From Patiria pectinifera (Eukaryota; Echinodermata; Asteroidea; Valvatida; Asterinidae), in contig CM057141.1 of assembly GCA_029964075.1 (NCBI GenBank), positions 8,308,001 through 8,372,000 on the forward strand: a DNA stretch of 64,000 nucleotides. Direction: 5' to 3'. Positions 45,800 through 56,800 of this stretch are shown piece after piece. A program made the translations under genes and the position numbers. How positions within the stretch are numbered: the stretch's first letter is position 1; every line of letters starts with the position of its first letter. The notes under the pieces were generated by a model, which was not told where the DNA came from, made no database searches, and saw nothing but the letters and a program-made list of their open reading frames with translations.

Positions 45800-46796
45800 C
45801 TTGACACCTACCCAAATGCTAGGGCGGCTTCACTGCTCAAGTTGGGCTACAGTGGCCCCCTCACAGCCAGGGAGGCTGACAATCTGCCGTCTGTTAAGAA
45901 AAACCCAAGTCTAGCCTTAAGTAAACTGGAAAAAGAAGTCAAACTAGGGCGCATGGCAGGCCCATTCCAGGAGACCCCCATTACAAACCTTTGAATCTCA
46001 CCCATTGGGCTAATTCCCAAAGCAGAACCAGGTAGTAACAGATTGATTCACCATCTCTCCTACCCTGAATCAGACTCGGTAAATGATGGGATTGACAGAC
46101 AACTTAGTTCAGTTCAGTACTCCAACTTCGACGATGCAGTTAGTGATAAGGTCTGGAAAAGGGGCCCTTATGGCAAAAGCAGACATCAAATCAGCGTTTC
46201 GTCTTTTACCAATCCACCCAGATGATTTCTGTTTGCTGGGCATTAGAATCAAGGACAACGTCTTCATTGACAAGACGTTGCCAATGGGGGTGGCATGTGC
46301 CCCAGCCTATTTCGAGAAATTCTCCACATTCCTAGAGTGGGTTGTAGACAAACGGGCGGAGTCAGGTCATGTATGTCACTATGTGGATGACTTCCTCATG
46401 GTGGGGGGACCGGCTATGGGTGATCCCCCATCCTGTCACACCATTCTGAATTCCTTTTTCACAACATGTAGGGAATTTGGGGTTCCTCTTGCGGACGAAA
46501 AAACGGTCCACCCTACCACACAGTTGACAGTCCTGGGCTTACAGATAGATTCAGTCTCGCAAACAGTAACAATTCCGGCAGATAAACTCGGTTCCATTGA
46601 CGCGAAACTTAAGGACGCACTCCTCACATCCAAGCTAACCCTCACATCCCTTCAGTCACTCATCGGGTCACTATCCTTTGTGTGTCGTGCAGTTCCTCCT
46701 GGGCGTACCTTCCTCAGGAGGCTCATAGATGCCACGAAAGGAGTAAAACAACAATGGCACAAAATCAGACTCCCCCAAGGTGCGAAGGAGGACCTG
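45800..46796 (+). pseudogene. Ngaro-like reverse transcriptase
   Basis: Begins around KLGYSGPLTAREADNLPSV. An in-frame TGA follows ETPITNL (about 45992) and a frameshift lies near 46145. It continues GALMAKADIKSAFRLLPIHP and LPMGVACAPAYFEKFSTFLE, with the catalytic YVDD at 46380-46391 and then LGLQIDSVSQTVTIPADKL. Ends at the MITE target site. Confidence 0.85.
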
Positions 46797-46804
46797 CAAA
46801 TGTG

Positions 46805-47374
46805 CAGTGTTGTAGTCGAGTCTTCCTCATCCGAGTCCGAGTCCGAGTCCTTGAGCAAAGGACTTGAGTCCGAGTCCGAGTCCTTATCAATTTTTGATGT
46901 CCGAGTCCGAGTCCGAGTCCGAGTCCTTGAAAAAAGGACTCGAGTCCGAGTCCGAGTCCTTATGTATCAAATTCAAGTCGCGGTTCACCAATACTATATT
47001 AACGTTTTCAAAATGTCACTATCAAATGTCAGGTGATATTGATCATATTGGGCGTGTAAAAGCACCCACGTGCGCTAAATGGGTATGAATTCGAGCCCAA
47101 TTGTATGGCGTTGATTCCATGCGGCTGAGATAGCTCCTTGTCATTGTGTCAACCATGTTAGTAATATTGAACAAAAAGTCCAACACATCGGCAAGCAACT
47201 GAATAACTCGAGCCGGACTCGAAGCCGAGTCCTCGAGTCCTTGGGGTCCGAGTCTGAGTCCGAGTCCGAGTCCGAGTCCTTGAGCAAAGGACTCGAGTCC
47301 AAGTCCGAGTCCTTGAAAAAAGGACTCGAGTCCGGACTCGAGTCCGAGTCCCGAGTCCGAGTCCTACAACACTG
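46805..47374. mobile_element. hAT MITE with GAGTCC hexamer arrays, inserted in the retrotransposon
   Basis: Inverted ends CAGTGTTGTAG / CTACAACACTG, 8-bp target duplication CAAATGTG at 46797-46804 and 47375-47382, as in the hAT superfamily. The interior consists of GAGTCC repeats (46830-46965 and 47200-47360) around a unique centre with no coding sequence. The RT and RNase H reading frames on the two sides are collinear across one copy of the target site. Confidence 0.93.
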
Positions 47375-47382
47375 CAAATGTG

Positions 47383-47895
47383 GCAGGTTTTTCTTCACAA
47401 CTTTAACGGCAAAACAATGATCCCAGATCAATATTGGTTACTGGATGAAGACCTCCATCTTTTTAACGATGCCAGTGGGGGGACGGGCTTTGGGGGATAC
47501 TTTCAAGGCAGGTGGTTCAATGGGAATGGCCCCACCTTATCCGCAACAACATGCCATCCATTGCCTGGCTAGAATTCTTTCCTGTAGTAGTTGCTCTCAC
47601 CCTGTGGGGTAAGGCCCTTTCCGGTAAACGAATCCTAATATGGTCTGACAATACGGCAGTGGTGTCCATCATTAATAAGCAATCATCCAAATGCTGCGAA
47701 ATCATGAAATTAGTCAGATTTTTCGTTTTACAGTGCGTCCGCGACAACATTAATTTCAGAGCACGTCACATTCCCAGCATTCACAATAATATTGCCGACG
47801 CGCTCTACCGTTTGCAGATGCACAGATTCCGACAATTGGCCCCCTCAGCTACCCCTCGGGGGTTGGAAGTCCCAGAGTTCCTATGGAGGCTTTAA
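47383..47895 (+). pseudogene. Ngaro-like RNase H domain
   Basis: LFNDASGGTGFGGYFQG holds the first acidic residue; a frameshift follows near 47525. Then SIAWLEFFPVVVALTLWG (Glu), IWSDNTAVVSIINKQSSK (Asp) and HIPSIHNNIADALYRLQM. Linked to RT upstream across the MITE. Confidence 0.8.
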
Positions 47896-48842
47896 ACTCG
47901 GAAGCACTACGCCTCTTGGGTCATCCTTTGCTAGCAGCACCTGGGAGGTATACGGGAAGGGTGCAGAGCAGTTCAACCAATTCCGGCTCCAAACCAAGCT
48001 CCCCCCAATGTGGCCCGCTCCTAGTAGCCATGTAGCTGCATTCACTGCACACCTATCCTTGGAAGGATTAGCCCCCTCCACAATCAGTACGTATACCGCG
48101 GCGGTTGCTTACATACACAAAATCAATGGCTGGCCCGACCCCACCGATTCATTTCTGATTAAAAAGATTAGGGAAGGTTGCCGTCGGCAGGGCCCTCACT
48201 CTGATCCCAGACGCCCCATCACTGCAGATTTGCTCGGGCAAATATGCCACATTTTACAAGCGATTACATCATGAGACTTTGAGACCAATCTGTTCCCTGC
48301 AGCATATACCTTGGCCTTTTTTGGGTGTTTGCGGGAGGGGAATTTACAGCAGCCACTAAAGCCGGCGATCAATCCAAGATTTTGAACCTCTGTGTCATTT
48401 GGTTCGAGGGCTCCGACGTGCCCACGCTGGTCGTGAAGGTTAGATTTTCTAAAACTGGCCAACGCGGTAATTCCACTGAGCTGCGGCTCAACAGGGGGCC
48501 TTCCCAAAATATTTGCCCCATCGTTTTGGTTTCCAAATATTTACAGTTCCGCCCCCCTCAACCAGGCCCCCTCTTCCTTTACATTGATGGCACCCCCCTC
48601 ACAACTTACCAGTTCCGCCAAATGCTAGTCAAATCCTTGGAGGCCCTAGGGATCCCATCCGAAGGCTTCAACACCCACAGCTTTTGCATTGGCGCTGCTA
48701 CTTTGGCTGCCCTTACAGGCACTCTCTTGTCCCAGATTCAGTCTTTGGGACGATGGAAATTCCTAGCAGTGAATAGGTACATCCGCCCAGATAAAGTTGT
48801 TCCATCTATGCAGCAGCAACCCACCATAGGAACCTCCCGTTA
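47896..48842 (+). pseudogene. Ngaro-like tyrosine recombinase, catalytic Arg lost
   Basis: The N-terminal SAM-like part (LAPSTISTYTAAVAYIHKIN) is followed by a TGA at 48272-48274 and a frameshift near 48335. The C-terminal catalytic part has FNTHSFCIGAATLAALTG, where the family has HSFRIGAAT, so the second catalytic Arg is Cys. LGRWKF and the tyrosine in NRYIRPDKV are present. Ends TAG at 48841-48843. Confidence 0.85.
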
Positions 48843-48934
48843 GGCACCATCCCACCCCCCCCCCCTGTTCCCTGAGCACATCGATCCTGTCTCTCCCCTG
48901 CTCTGTTTTGTGCTTTACCCACAGGTACACGCCG

Positions 48935-49452
48935 TATTTGGGTGGTGGGTGATAGCACCGTTTACCGAGCGGCGGATCACATGCCTCAACTACCATCACT
49001 GGGGCTCATCACCTGGCTGGACGTCCGGGGGGCGAAGATTGCCTCTTTGGTCCCTTCCGTCCAAGCCCAACTGCACCGTGCATCAGTTCCTAACATGATC
49101 ATTATTCACCTAGGCACTAATGATTTATTCTCAGTACCACTTAAGGAGATACGTGGGAGGGTGGTGGAGGGTCTCCGTGGCCTGCGGCATCTGCTCCCCC
49201 ATACCATTATTATCTGGTCAGATATCCTTCGGCGCCTTTTCTACTACGGAGAAGAGCGTCCAGGAGTTGGGCAGAGGACCGTAAACGCTCTCAACAAGTA
49301 GGCACATCGGTGTTGCAAACACCTGGGCAATGCACATGCAATCGTTCACTCGAGTACCATCAACCCGAGTAACCATCGCATCTACTGGCGGGACGGCTTA
49401 CATCTGTCCCAACTAGGCAACGAACTGTTCTGTCACAACTTGACAACTTGAC
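48935..49452 (+). pseudogene. SGNH/GDSL hydrolase domain at the element's 3' end
   Basis: VGDSTVYRAADHMPQLP is block I (GDS with the nucleophile Ser), IIIHLGTNDLFSVPL is block III (GxND), and WRDGLHLSQLGNELF, after a TAG near 49300, is block V (D-x-x-H). A serine esterase-type module. Such modules are known in some Ngaro elements and in some CR1 LINEs; the role in retrotransposition is not established. Confidence 0.82.
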
Positions 49453-49499
49453 GTTTTTCAAGAGCAACCCCGAGGAACTCCTCCACCACCCCACCGCTT

Positions 49500-50430
49500 A
49501 ACCAGTAGTCACCACCATCCCGCAAGTTGGCTAACAAAAGATGGGGGGGGGGTAGGGAACTTGCTTACTTTGGAGAGAAGTTTAGGAGAGAAAAGGGGGG
49601 ATTTGGCAAGTTCCTTATGTCGGAACTTGTTTGGCATAATTTGTGTCTGGTGGTTTGTCCCAAACCCCCAGTCTGGGCGAATTTCTTCCCCTGTGGTCCC
49701 CCCGTGCTGGGGGGGATGGGGTTTGGCACAGGAGAGAGGCGTGGCCTGCATGAAAAAGGGGGGTATCATATTTGGGGGCGGTGAATATGGACTTCGGCTA
49801 TCTCCACTTACTCGACTTTTAATTCACCACATAATTCTAATTAATGATTGTAGTTGTTGATTCCAATCTCTGTTTTAAAAAATTCTGATTGGCATTTATT
49901 AATCACAGCTGATTATTGACGTACATGTTCTTGCAAATTACTGTTAACTTGTTAGACGTTGTTGGCATTTCTTGCCCGTTGTATAAACACGTATAAACAA
50001 CTCTTGTTTACTGCCGTGTTTATGCTTAATTAGTATAACACCGTGTTTGATGCAAATGCACATCTGTTGGAAATAACTTTAGAATAACTTGATTCGATCT
50101 TAATGGGGCCCCAATTTACATTGGAACTTTAACAATGAATATTGTATGGTTACTACATGTACATGTCAGGTGGCTATTGTGCATTAAACGCTCGGCGTGG
50201 AAGGACCGAAGCATACCCAAAAATCTTTGTCTGGTTCCTCTCAACCTCTCTAGGGCCAAACAAAGGCTGTTTCAACAAGTTGCACAAAAAGCCAAAAATT
50301 CTTAACGAAAACAAAGGTTGTTTTGGCTAGTTATCGAAACATACACTTCAGTAGCAAATAGCTTCGGAGAGGTGCAGAAACATACACCTCAGTAGCGGGG
50401 ATCCAAAAGTGGGGGGGGGGGGGTAGTATA
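49500..50430. other. G/C-run-rich flank of the retrotransposon, no gene
   Basis: 49535-49780 is rich in G runs (GGGGGGGGG, CCCCCC) and may still belong to the retrotransposon's 3' region. 49800-50330 is AT-rich. 50330-50400 has two copies of AACATACAC-T-CAGTAGC. No coding exon seen. Confidence 0.4.
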
Positions 50431-50437
50431 CTAATAA

Positions 50438-50544
50438 TGACTGCTTCAAGTGGCTTGGTAAAACTAGCCAAATATTCTTTTTTTCTTGAAGCATAGTAAC
50501 TAACCAAGAGCCTAGTTTTACTTCACCGCAAGTTAAAGCAGTCA
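50438..50544. repeat. Imperfect fold-back repeat
   Basis: TGACTGCTTCAAGTGGCTTG...AAAACTAG pairs with CTAGTTTTACTTCACCGCAA...AAGCAGTCA. Small MITE-like hairpin. Confidence 0.6.
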
Positions 50545-50679
50545 ATCTTCTTTAAAGAGACAACTGATGAATTTAACCTAAATCCAATTTAACTTTTTCT
50601 ATTTTAATATAAAATAAGTTGAAAATGTACTTGCACCTTTCGAAACTAACCCTTCTTGTTATGTTTGAAGCCAACTTAC

Positions 50680-50829
50680 CTTCAGATAGTACTGGCTTTT
50701 GCCAGTGCTCTTCTCTTCCAAAGTGCTGGCAGGCAATACACCAATCCATTGAAAACACTTGAGCAGCATACTGATGGCCATTAGAGCACCCTCTACACAC
50801 TGCCATGTGCTACCTTGATTCAGGCAGAT
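50680..50829 (-). CDS. Exon of the helical-repeat gene
   Basis: 150-nt exon in phase 0: acceptor TTTCTTCCCAAG, 50 codons beginning ICLNQGSTWQCVEGALMAIS and ending SQYYLK, then donor GTAAGT. The Trp/Cys-rich helix resembles one HEAT repeat. It is assumed to belong to the same gene as 55857-56092 from strand, style and order only. Confidence 0.6.
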
Positions 50830-53800
50830 CTTGGGAAGAAATGACAATGCATACATGCATTAATAGATAACCCTGAATTTTACAAATACAGGTAACCTGT
50901 ATTCAAAATATTTCTGGTTTGTGCACAGGGACGCTAGATAAACTATTCAACGTAAGTTACGTTTGGTGTCCACCTATTTAGCATATTTACTGGGGTCTTT
51001 ATAAACCCTCCTTAGTATATCCTACAGTACTTTCAGATGATAGAGTCTTCAGAAGCATAATATCAGTTCCTTTATACACAATGTACATAAGTTTTTAAAC
51101 TTTACCTTTCCTTAAATCATATTTAAGGGTGGGTCACCACTTTGGTGTCCATTTTTATTCAACATAATGAATGCCTAATTCATTATGTGTTAGGAGGAAA
51201 GGCCAAATACTCCAACAGTGATGTTGTACCCTACATGTGTACCAATATATCTAATCGCAATTAGAACATTTGATCTACATTAAAAAAAATCAGTCATTCT
51301 ACACTATGTAACTAACGATAAATGGTGTCCACTAAATGGTGTAACTAACGTAAGTATAAAGCTACATGGGTAGAAAAGTAAATAATAGCTGATTGGTTTT
51401 GAACAGCACATTACTTTCTGAGGAATATCTAGCAGTTTAAAATATTTACTGTGATATCCAGAGCACTAGGAGTACAAATGCCATGCATGTGATTTAACGT
51501 TAGTTACAGCTGGACACCAAAGTTGCATTAGTTACAATGTGCACTTTGTATAATACGATAGTTAATATCTACAAGCGACAACTTCCCATTGGAATATTGG
51601 TGTTAATTAGTTAAAATGGGTCCCTATGGTATTATGGTGAACAACAATTTAATATCAGTTTTGGGCTCAATAATAATATAAAGTAATGTAAATGAAGGCC
51701 TCTGTGGTGTCCACATGTAACTTACGTAACATTTTGATACAGAGATTGTCAAAAGAGGTCCATATAAGATCATCACAGGAATATAATTATTAATGGATGA
51801 ATTTCCCTCTGAGGTACTTACTGTGAGACACTGTTGTCATTAAATTTTCAATTGATCTGCTATTAAAATGTTTTAACAGTTAAATCTCTCATTTTATTTA
51901 ACGTTAGTTACGGTGTCCACTTGTTAAATCTGCGACAAAATATTATATAAAAAAAGAAATCGTCTAAATTTTACATTTTCAACAATGAATAGCTTATATT
52001 GCAATAAAGAAACTACAATTATCTCCATTTCTGCCAATTATGGTCTGGTAACAAGCAGGAAGTGGACACCATGTAACTAACGTTAACTTTCTCTTTATCA
52101 CCAACATAAAGCTGCTAATAAAGGAAAGATGCTTTAAAACTTATCTTCTCATTATTATTTTTTATTGAGGGAAGGCCGGTCGAGCATTACGAAAGGGAAA
52201 CCAAATAAATACAACCAACTTTATTTTTGATCCCCATGGCCCTATTTTATTCTCCAGTATTGTGTCCTTACACAAATACGTGTGCTTTGACAAAAAGGGA
52301 ATATACAAACATGTAGCAATTATTAAACACCAAGTGATAACAATAAGCTCAAAGTAAATTGAGAAAAAGTTGCATGCCAAACACCAAATACATTAAACAA
52401 TACGAACAAGGACAGACAAGGGACAAGACATCGGCCAGTATGGGAATTTTGTAAAATATATTTAACTAATTACATAAATCAACCATTCAATAAGATAGTT
52501 TGTAGAGATTTGTAAATTTTCTTAATGAATCACTAAGAGAGGTCCATAGCTTTGGTCCCTCATTATCTGATGTTATAACCGACATACAGATCCTTGTCAT
52601 TTGATTGGTGGAACTCACATCACTTGACATTCGTTATTACTCCCATTCATGCCAGGGCTCAAAAAGTACCATTCGCCCATGAGGAATGGGAAATACTTTT
52701 GAACAGTTAGGATCGATAGCTGTTCCATGACGCGGTATTTGTGTGCAAATACATGCTGGTGTGCGCGTTCAGCGTTGCGCATAGCGCATATTGTTCCAAA
52801 GAGCCAGCGCGCTACAGAGTTGGGTTCAAACATTTTTCACGAAGGGGTTGTTTGGAAGAGAAAAACATTTTCCACCAGTTTTGTATTGAAATAAAAAAAA
52901 GAGAACGTATATCAAATGACAAGGATTTTTGCAGTTATATCAAACAAATACTGAGTGGCTTTAAATTGTGAAATGGGAGGAATGTTATCGCTCTGTAAAA
53001 TCTGGACTTTTCCAGTTCACGAGGCGAAAAAAATCCAGATTTTACCTAGCGATAATATTCCTCCCATTTTACTCTGAACCACTCAATATTTGTATAAGTT
53101 ATTATAAATTTAATGCACAGCTTCAAAATCAAGGACATTTATTATCACCAACTTGGGTCCCACCTTTGTCAATCTAACTCCAATGTGTTGCCTTTTTCTA
53201 TTAATTCAATTTTCATTCAGAACTTTGATGTACATCCTCATTTTACCCGGCGAGCTCTTCATTTCTATCCCCCATTAACTCGTACTTCTTTTGCCATGAT
53301 TATGTACATCAAAATTCCGAATGAAAATTTAATTTATAATAGAAGAAGGCAACACATTGGAGTTAGATTGATACAGGAGGGACCCAAGTTTGTGATAAAA
53401 ATATCGTTCATTTTCAAGGTCTAATGTTTAGAAAATATGGGATCAGTTTCTGCATTAACTTCAGTAAAATTGATTATATAAAGAACATGTTTCTGTTAAC
53501 TGAGCCACATCTATTACTATTTGTGTGCAGTTTCCCCCAACAAGTATTCCACAGTTTTGATATGACACCACCAAAGTTTTACACACACAAAATAATATTT
53601 TGTCAAAAATGTGAGAAACAAAAGTTTTGATTAATGACACCAATGTTTCTACTAATAATTTTATATATGATTTCTCCAAATCCGAAGTCAATTACTAATA
53701 TCCACGAAACTTAAGCTCATAATTGACCATTTCAATCAGGGTATTAACGTTTCTATGGAAGACAAGTAAATTTGAATCTTAGGTAAACAGAACAAATGAA

Positions 53801-56800
53801 AGCAAATCAGACGATTAACTCTCCTATGGAAACATGCATTCTGAGCCATGCTGTCACTTGGGTCAATATTGGTCAAGTGACCCATTGGTTGGTTAAAAGT
53901 ATGCCAGGGGAAGTGGAAGGAAACTCTGACCATCTGTGACCTTTAAAACAGCAGGAGGGTAAATCAAGAACAGTAACAGAACTAAAATTGATCCCTGAGG
54001 CACACCACAACCCAAGTTTCTAAATGTTGAATTAGACCCACCATCATGGGCGTCGCGAGGAGGGGCAAGGCTGGGTGCTTGTCGTCCCCCGGAAAAGCAA
54101 AAAAAAAAGGAGAAAAAAAGGGGGGAAAGAAAGAAAAAGAGGCTTTATCGATTTATCAAAAACTTTATCAATAAAAACAAGAATTGCAGGAATAGTTGAA
54201 TTTTTGACTCCCCCCCCCCCCCGGAAACGCAAAAAAAAGGAGAAAAAAGGGGGGAAAGAAAGAAAAAGAGGCTTTATCGATTTATCAAAAACTTTATCAA
54301 TAAAATCAAGAATTGCAGGAATAGTTAAATTTTTACTATGAAATCCATAATGTTAACTTGTCAATATTTTAAATTCAGTTAGAAAATTAGTTAATAACAG
54401 TATGAGTATACACACATTTTTTCAAATATTTTAAACAACAGGTCAATACAGAGATAGGTCTATAACAATTCAAACAATTACATGCAGAAATCATCACTTT
54501 TATAAAGTGGTATCATACTTTGGCAATTTTTAATTGACTAGGCACAATACATGTTACAAAAGAACTATTGATAACATGTGCCAGTGGTTTACATATGGCA
54601 GAGATGGAATTCTTAATAACAGAAATGCTAATAGACTCATAACCAGTACTTAAGATATTGATTTTGTTTGATACCTCATTCTCATCAACTGGAGTATGGG
54701 GCTCTGGATTTTTCATCCATGTAATTTTATCTCTGTTTTTTAAATGTACCTGTATCTAATTATTTTTATTGTGGGGCACCCTCCTCTTGTGAAATTTAGA
54801 ACTTGAAACTTGTTATACGTACATGTACATGAATATATACATATTTTGTTTACATTTTTCTTTACGTTTAATGACTGGATTTCGTTTTAAAATTGTCCTA
54901 TGTCAATGTTTTTTTGTCTACTTATGTATATATGTGAGTATATTTTTTAATGTTTGTATTTTACCTGTTGTCTGGAGATCCCTTAAAATAGTGATTTGTT
55001 TCGCTTTTGAGAAATCCTCGGGTCTGTTTGTTTTTTAATGTTTATATCTTGTTTGCCCGATAAGAAATAAATTTTTTTTAAAAAGTAGTAGGCCTAACTG
55101 ATGGTTTTCATTTTTTTTTACCTCATTTTTCCCCCAACAAAATTAGGGTAGGGGCTGTCAAAATAGGGTACATGTAGTTGGGTAACCGGAAGCAGATACT
55201 ATTATTTTGTTTGGCCTTATCCCCTGTCACAGTTGCAGAGTCATGGTAGACATCAACATGTCTTTCAAACTACTGTCTCTACTAACTGATACGATACAGC
55301 TGATGTTTCTAACAAATTTCCAGCTCATACAATGTACCAGTTAGAATAGAAAGACAAAAACATGTTCATGATTTGGTTCTTTCATACTTCAAACATTTCA
55401 ATTCTTAACTTTAGTGGACAAAAAACTTAAAATGTTGATAAAACACCTGATGTTAAGAACCCAGGAATCGAAATTAGCGGTAAACCGCTAGCCAAATGCT
55501 AGTCAAAACAGTGGCATGCTAGTCAAACTATTCCTTAAGTAGCCCGGCTGGCGAGTCAAAATATTGTTGGGATACTGCAAAGATGAACGTACAGGAAGAA
55601 ATAAACCATTAAATTCAGAAAGAAAACCTCATCAGGTTTGTGTTCAACTGTTTTAAAAGGTTAAATTATTAGATCTGTTTATTAAAAACACTGACAAAAT
55701 TGCCTCAGAATTTAGCCTCAAAATATGCCATTTTGTATTTGAGCTAAAAAAACAAATGTGGGCTAATGAAAATGCCTGCGGGCTAGTTAAGAGTCTGTTT
55801 CAGTAGCCCAGCTGGCAAGTGAACAAAAAAGTTAAGGTTGAACCCTGAGAACCTACCTTAGCAAGCTCAGAGAACAGACTTTCCATTTCTTGTAGTGTTA
55901 TATTACTTGCAATACGTCCAAGGCGTGTCACACAGGTGTTCCGAACAGCAGACCATACATCACATACTCCAAACAACACTAAGGTTTGAACATCAACAAA
56001 GTGTTTGTGGAAGCTTGGGTGAGTTGCATGCAACTGTAGCCACTCCATTATATGGATCATAGTCTGGTTGCGGACAACTGGCATATCACAGGCTGTCATG
56101 TCAAAAGCAAAACAAAAATTAAATATATATGTAAATTCTTGTTTTAAAATAATACAGACCGTTAGCAAGCATGCAACTGTGTGGTAAGTAAGGAGAGGGG
56201 ATTCAAGGCTTTTACAAGACTTTACATGTATATATATGGTGTTTTTGTCATTTTGAATGGCATTAGTGTGAAAAACAAGGAAATCAGCTGATCTGTGAGA
56301 GTGTCAACCCCCCCCCCCCCCATTAGTCAGTCTTGTCGGCAAAATCATGGTGCTGTCAGCAAAATAGAAAATGAAGAATGGAAATAGAAATGGAAAGGAA
56401 GAAGGAAGTCAAACTACAATTTTGATGTAATGAACCTCCCCCATCTCCCTCAACAGGGAGCACATTTCATTCAAAAAGTCAGGGGAAAGTGGCCAGGAAA
56501 TACTCAGATTGCACCACAGAGCATCTGGAATCCAACAATTTCCCGCAGACCACACGCCTTCAGGGCTTTGCGCTCTGTGCTCACATAAAAAAAAATGGAC
56601 TTTAAGATTTAAAGACACACCAAATAATTTTGTTTAAAAAAAAAAATCCACATCATCATTAATTATGAATACAATCTGTTGTAAGTAGAACCTGTTGTTC
56701 ATAACACAAATAGAATGCTTGTAGGGCCTGAATCTCTGGGATAAGGCATTTGTTCCTATTCATCGCTGTTCCACAGTCTCAGTGCACAACATTAGGTTTA

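Larger units (their letters stand above)
43880..49480 (+). mobile_element. Degenerate Ngaro/DIRS-like tyrosine-recombinase retrotransposon
   Basis: Order gag - RT - RNase H - tyrosine recombinase - SGNH hydrolase, all on the + strand. This is the Ngaro layout (no methyltransferase domain seen; a hydrolase module at the 3' end is known in some Ngaro elements). Stops and frameshifts occur in every domain and a MITE splits RT from RNase H, so the copy is dead. I did not find the split direct repeats expected at its ends, so the borders are approximate. Confidence 0.85.

Noticed and set aside
47141..47431. Asp/Ser-rich frames around 46800-47430
   Set aside because: They are translations of the GAGTCC hexamer arrays of the MITE, not proteins.
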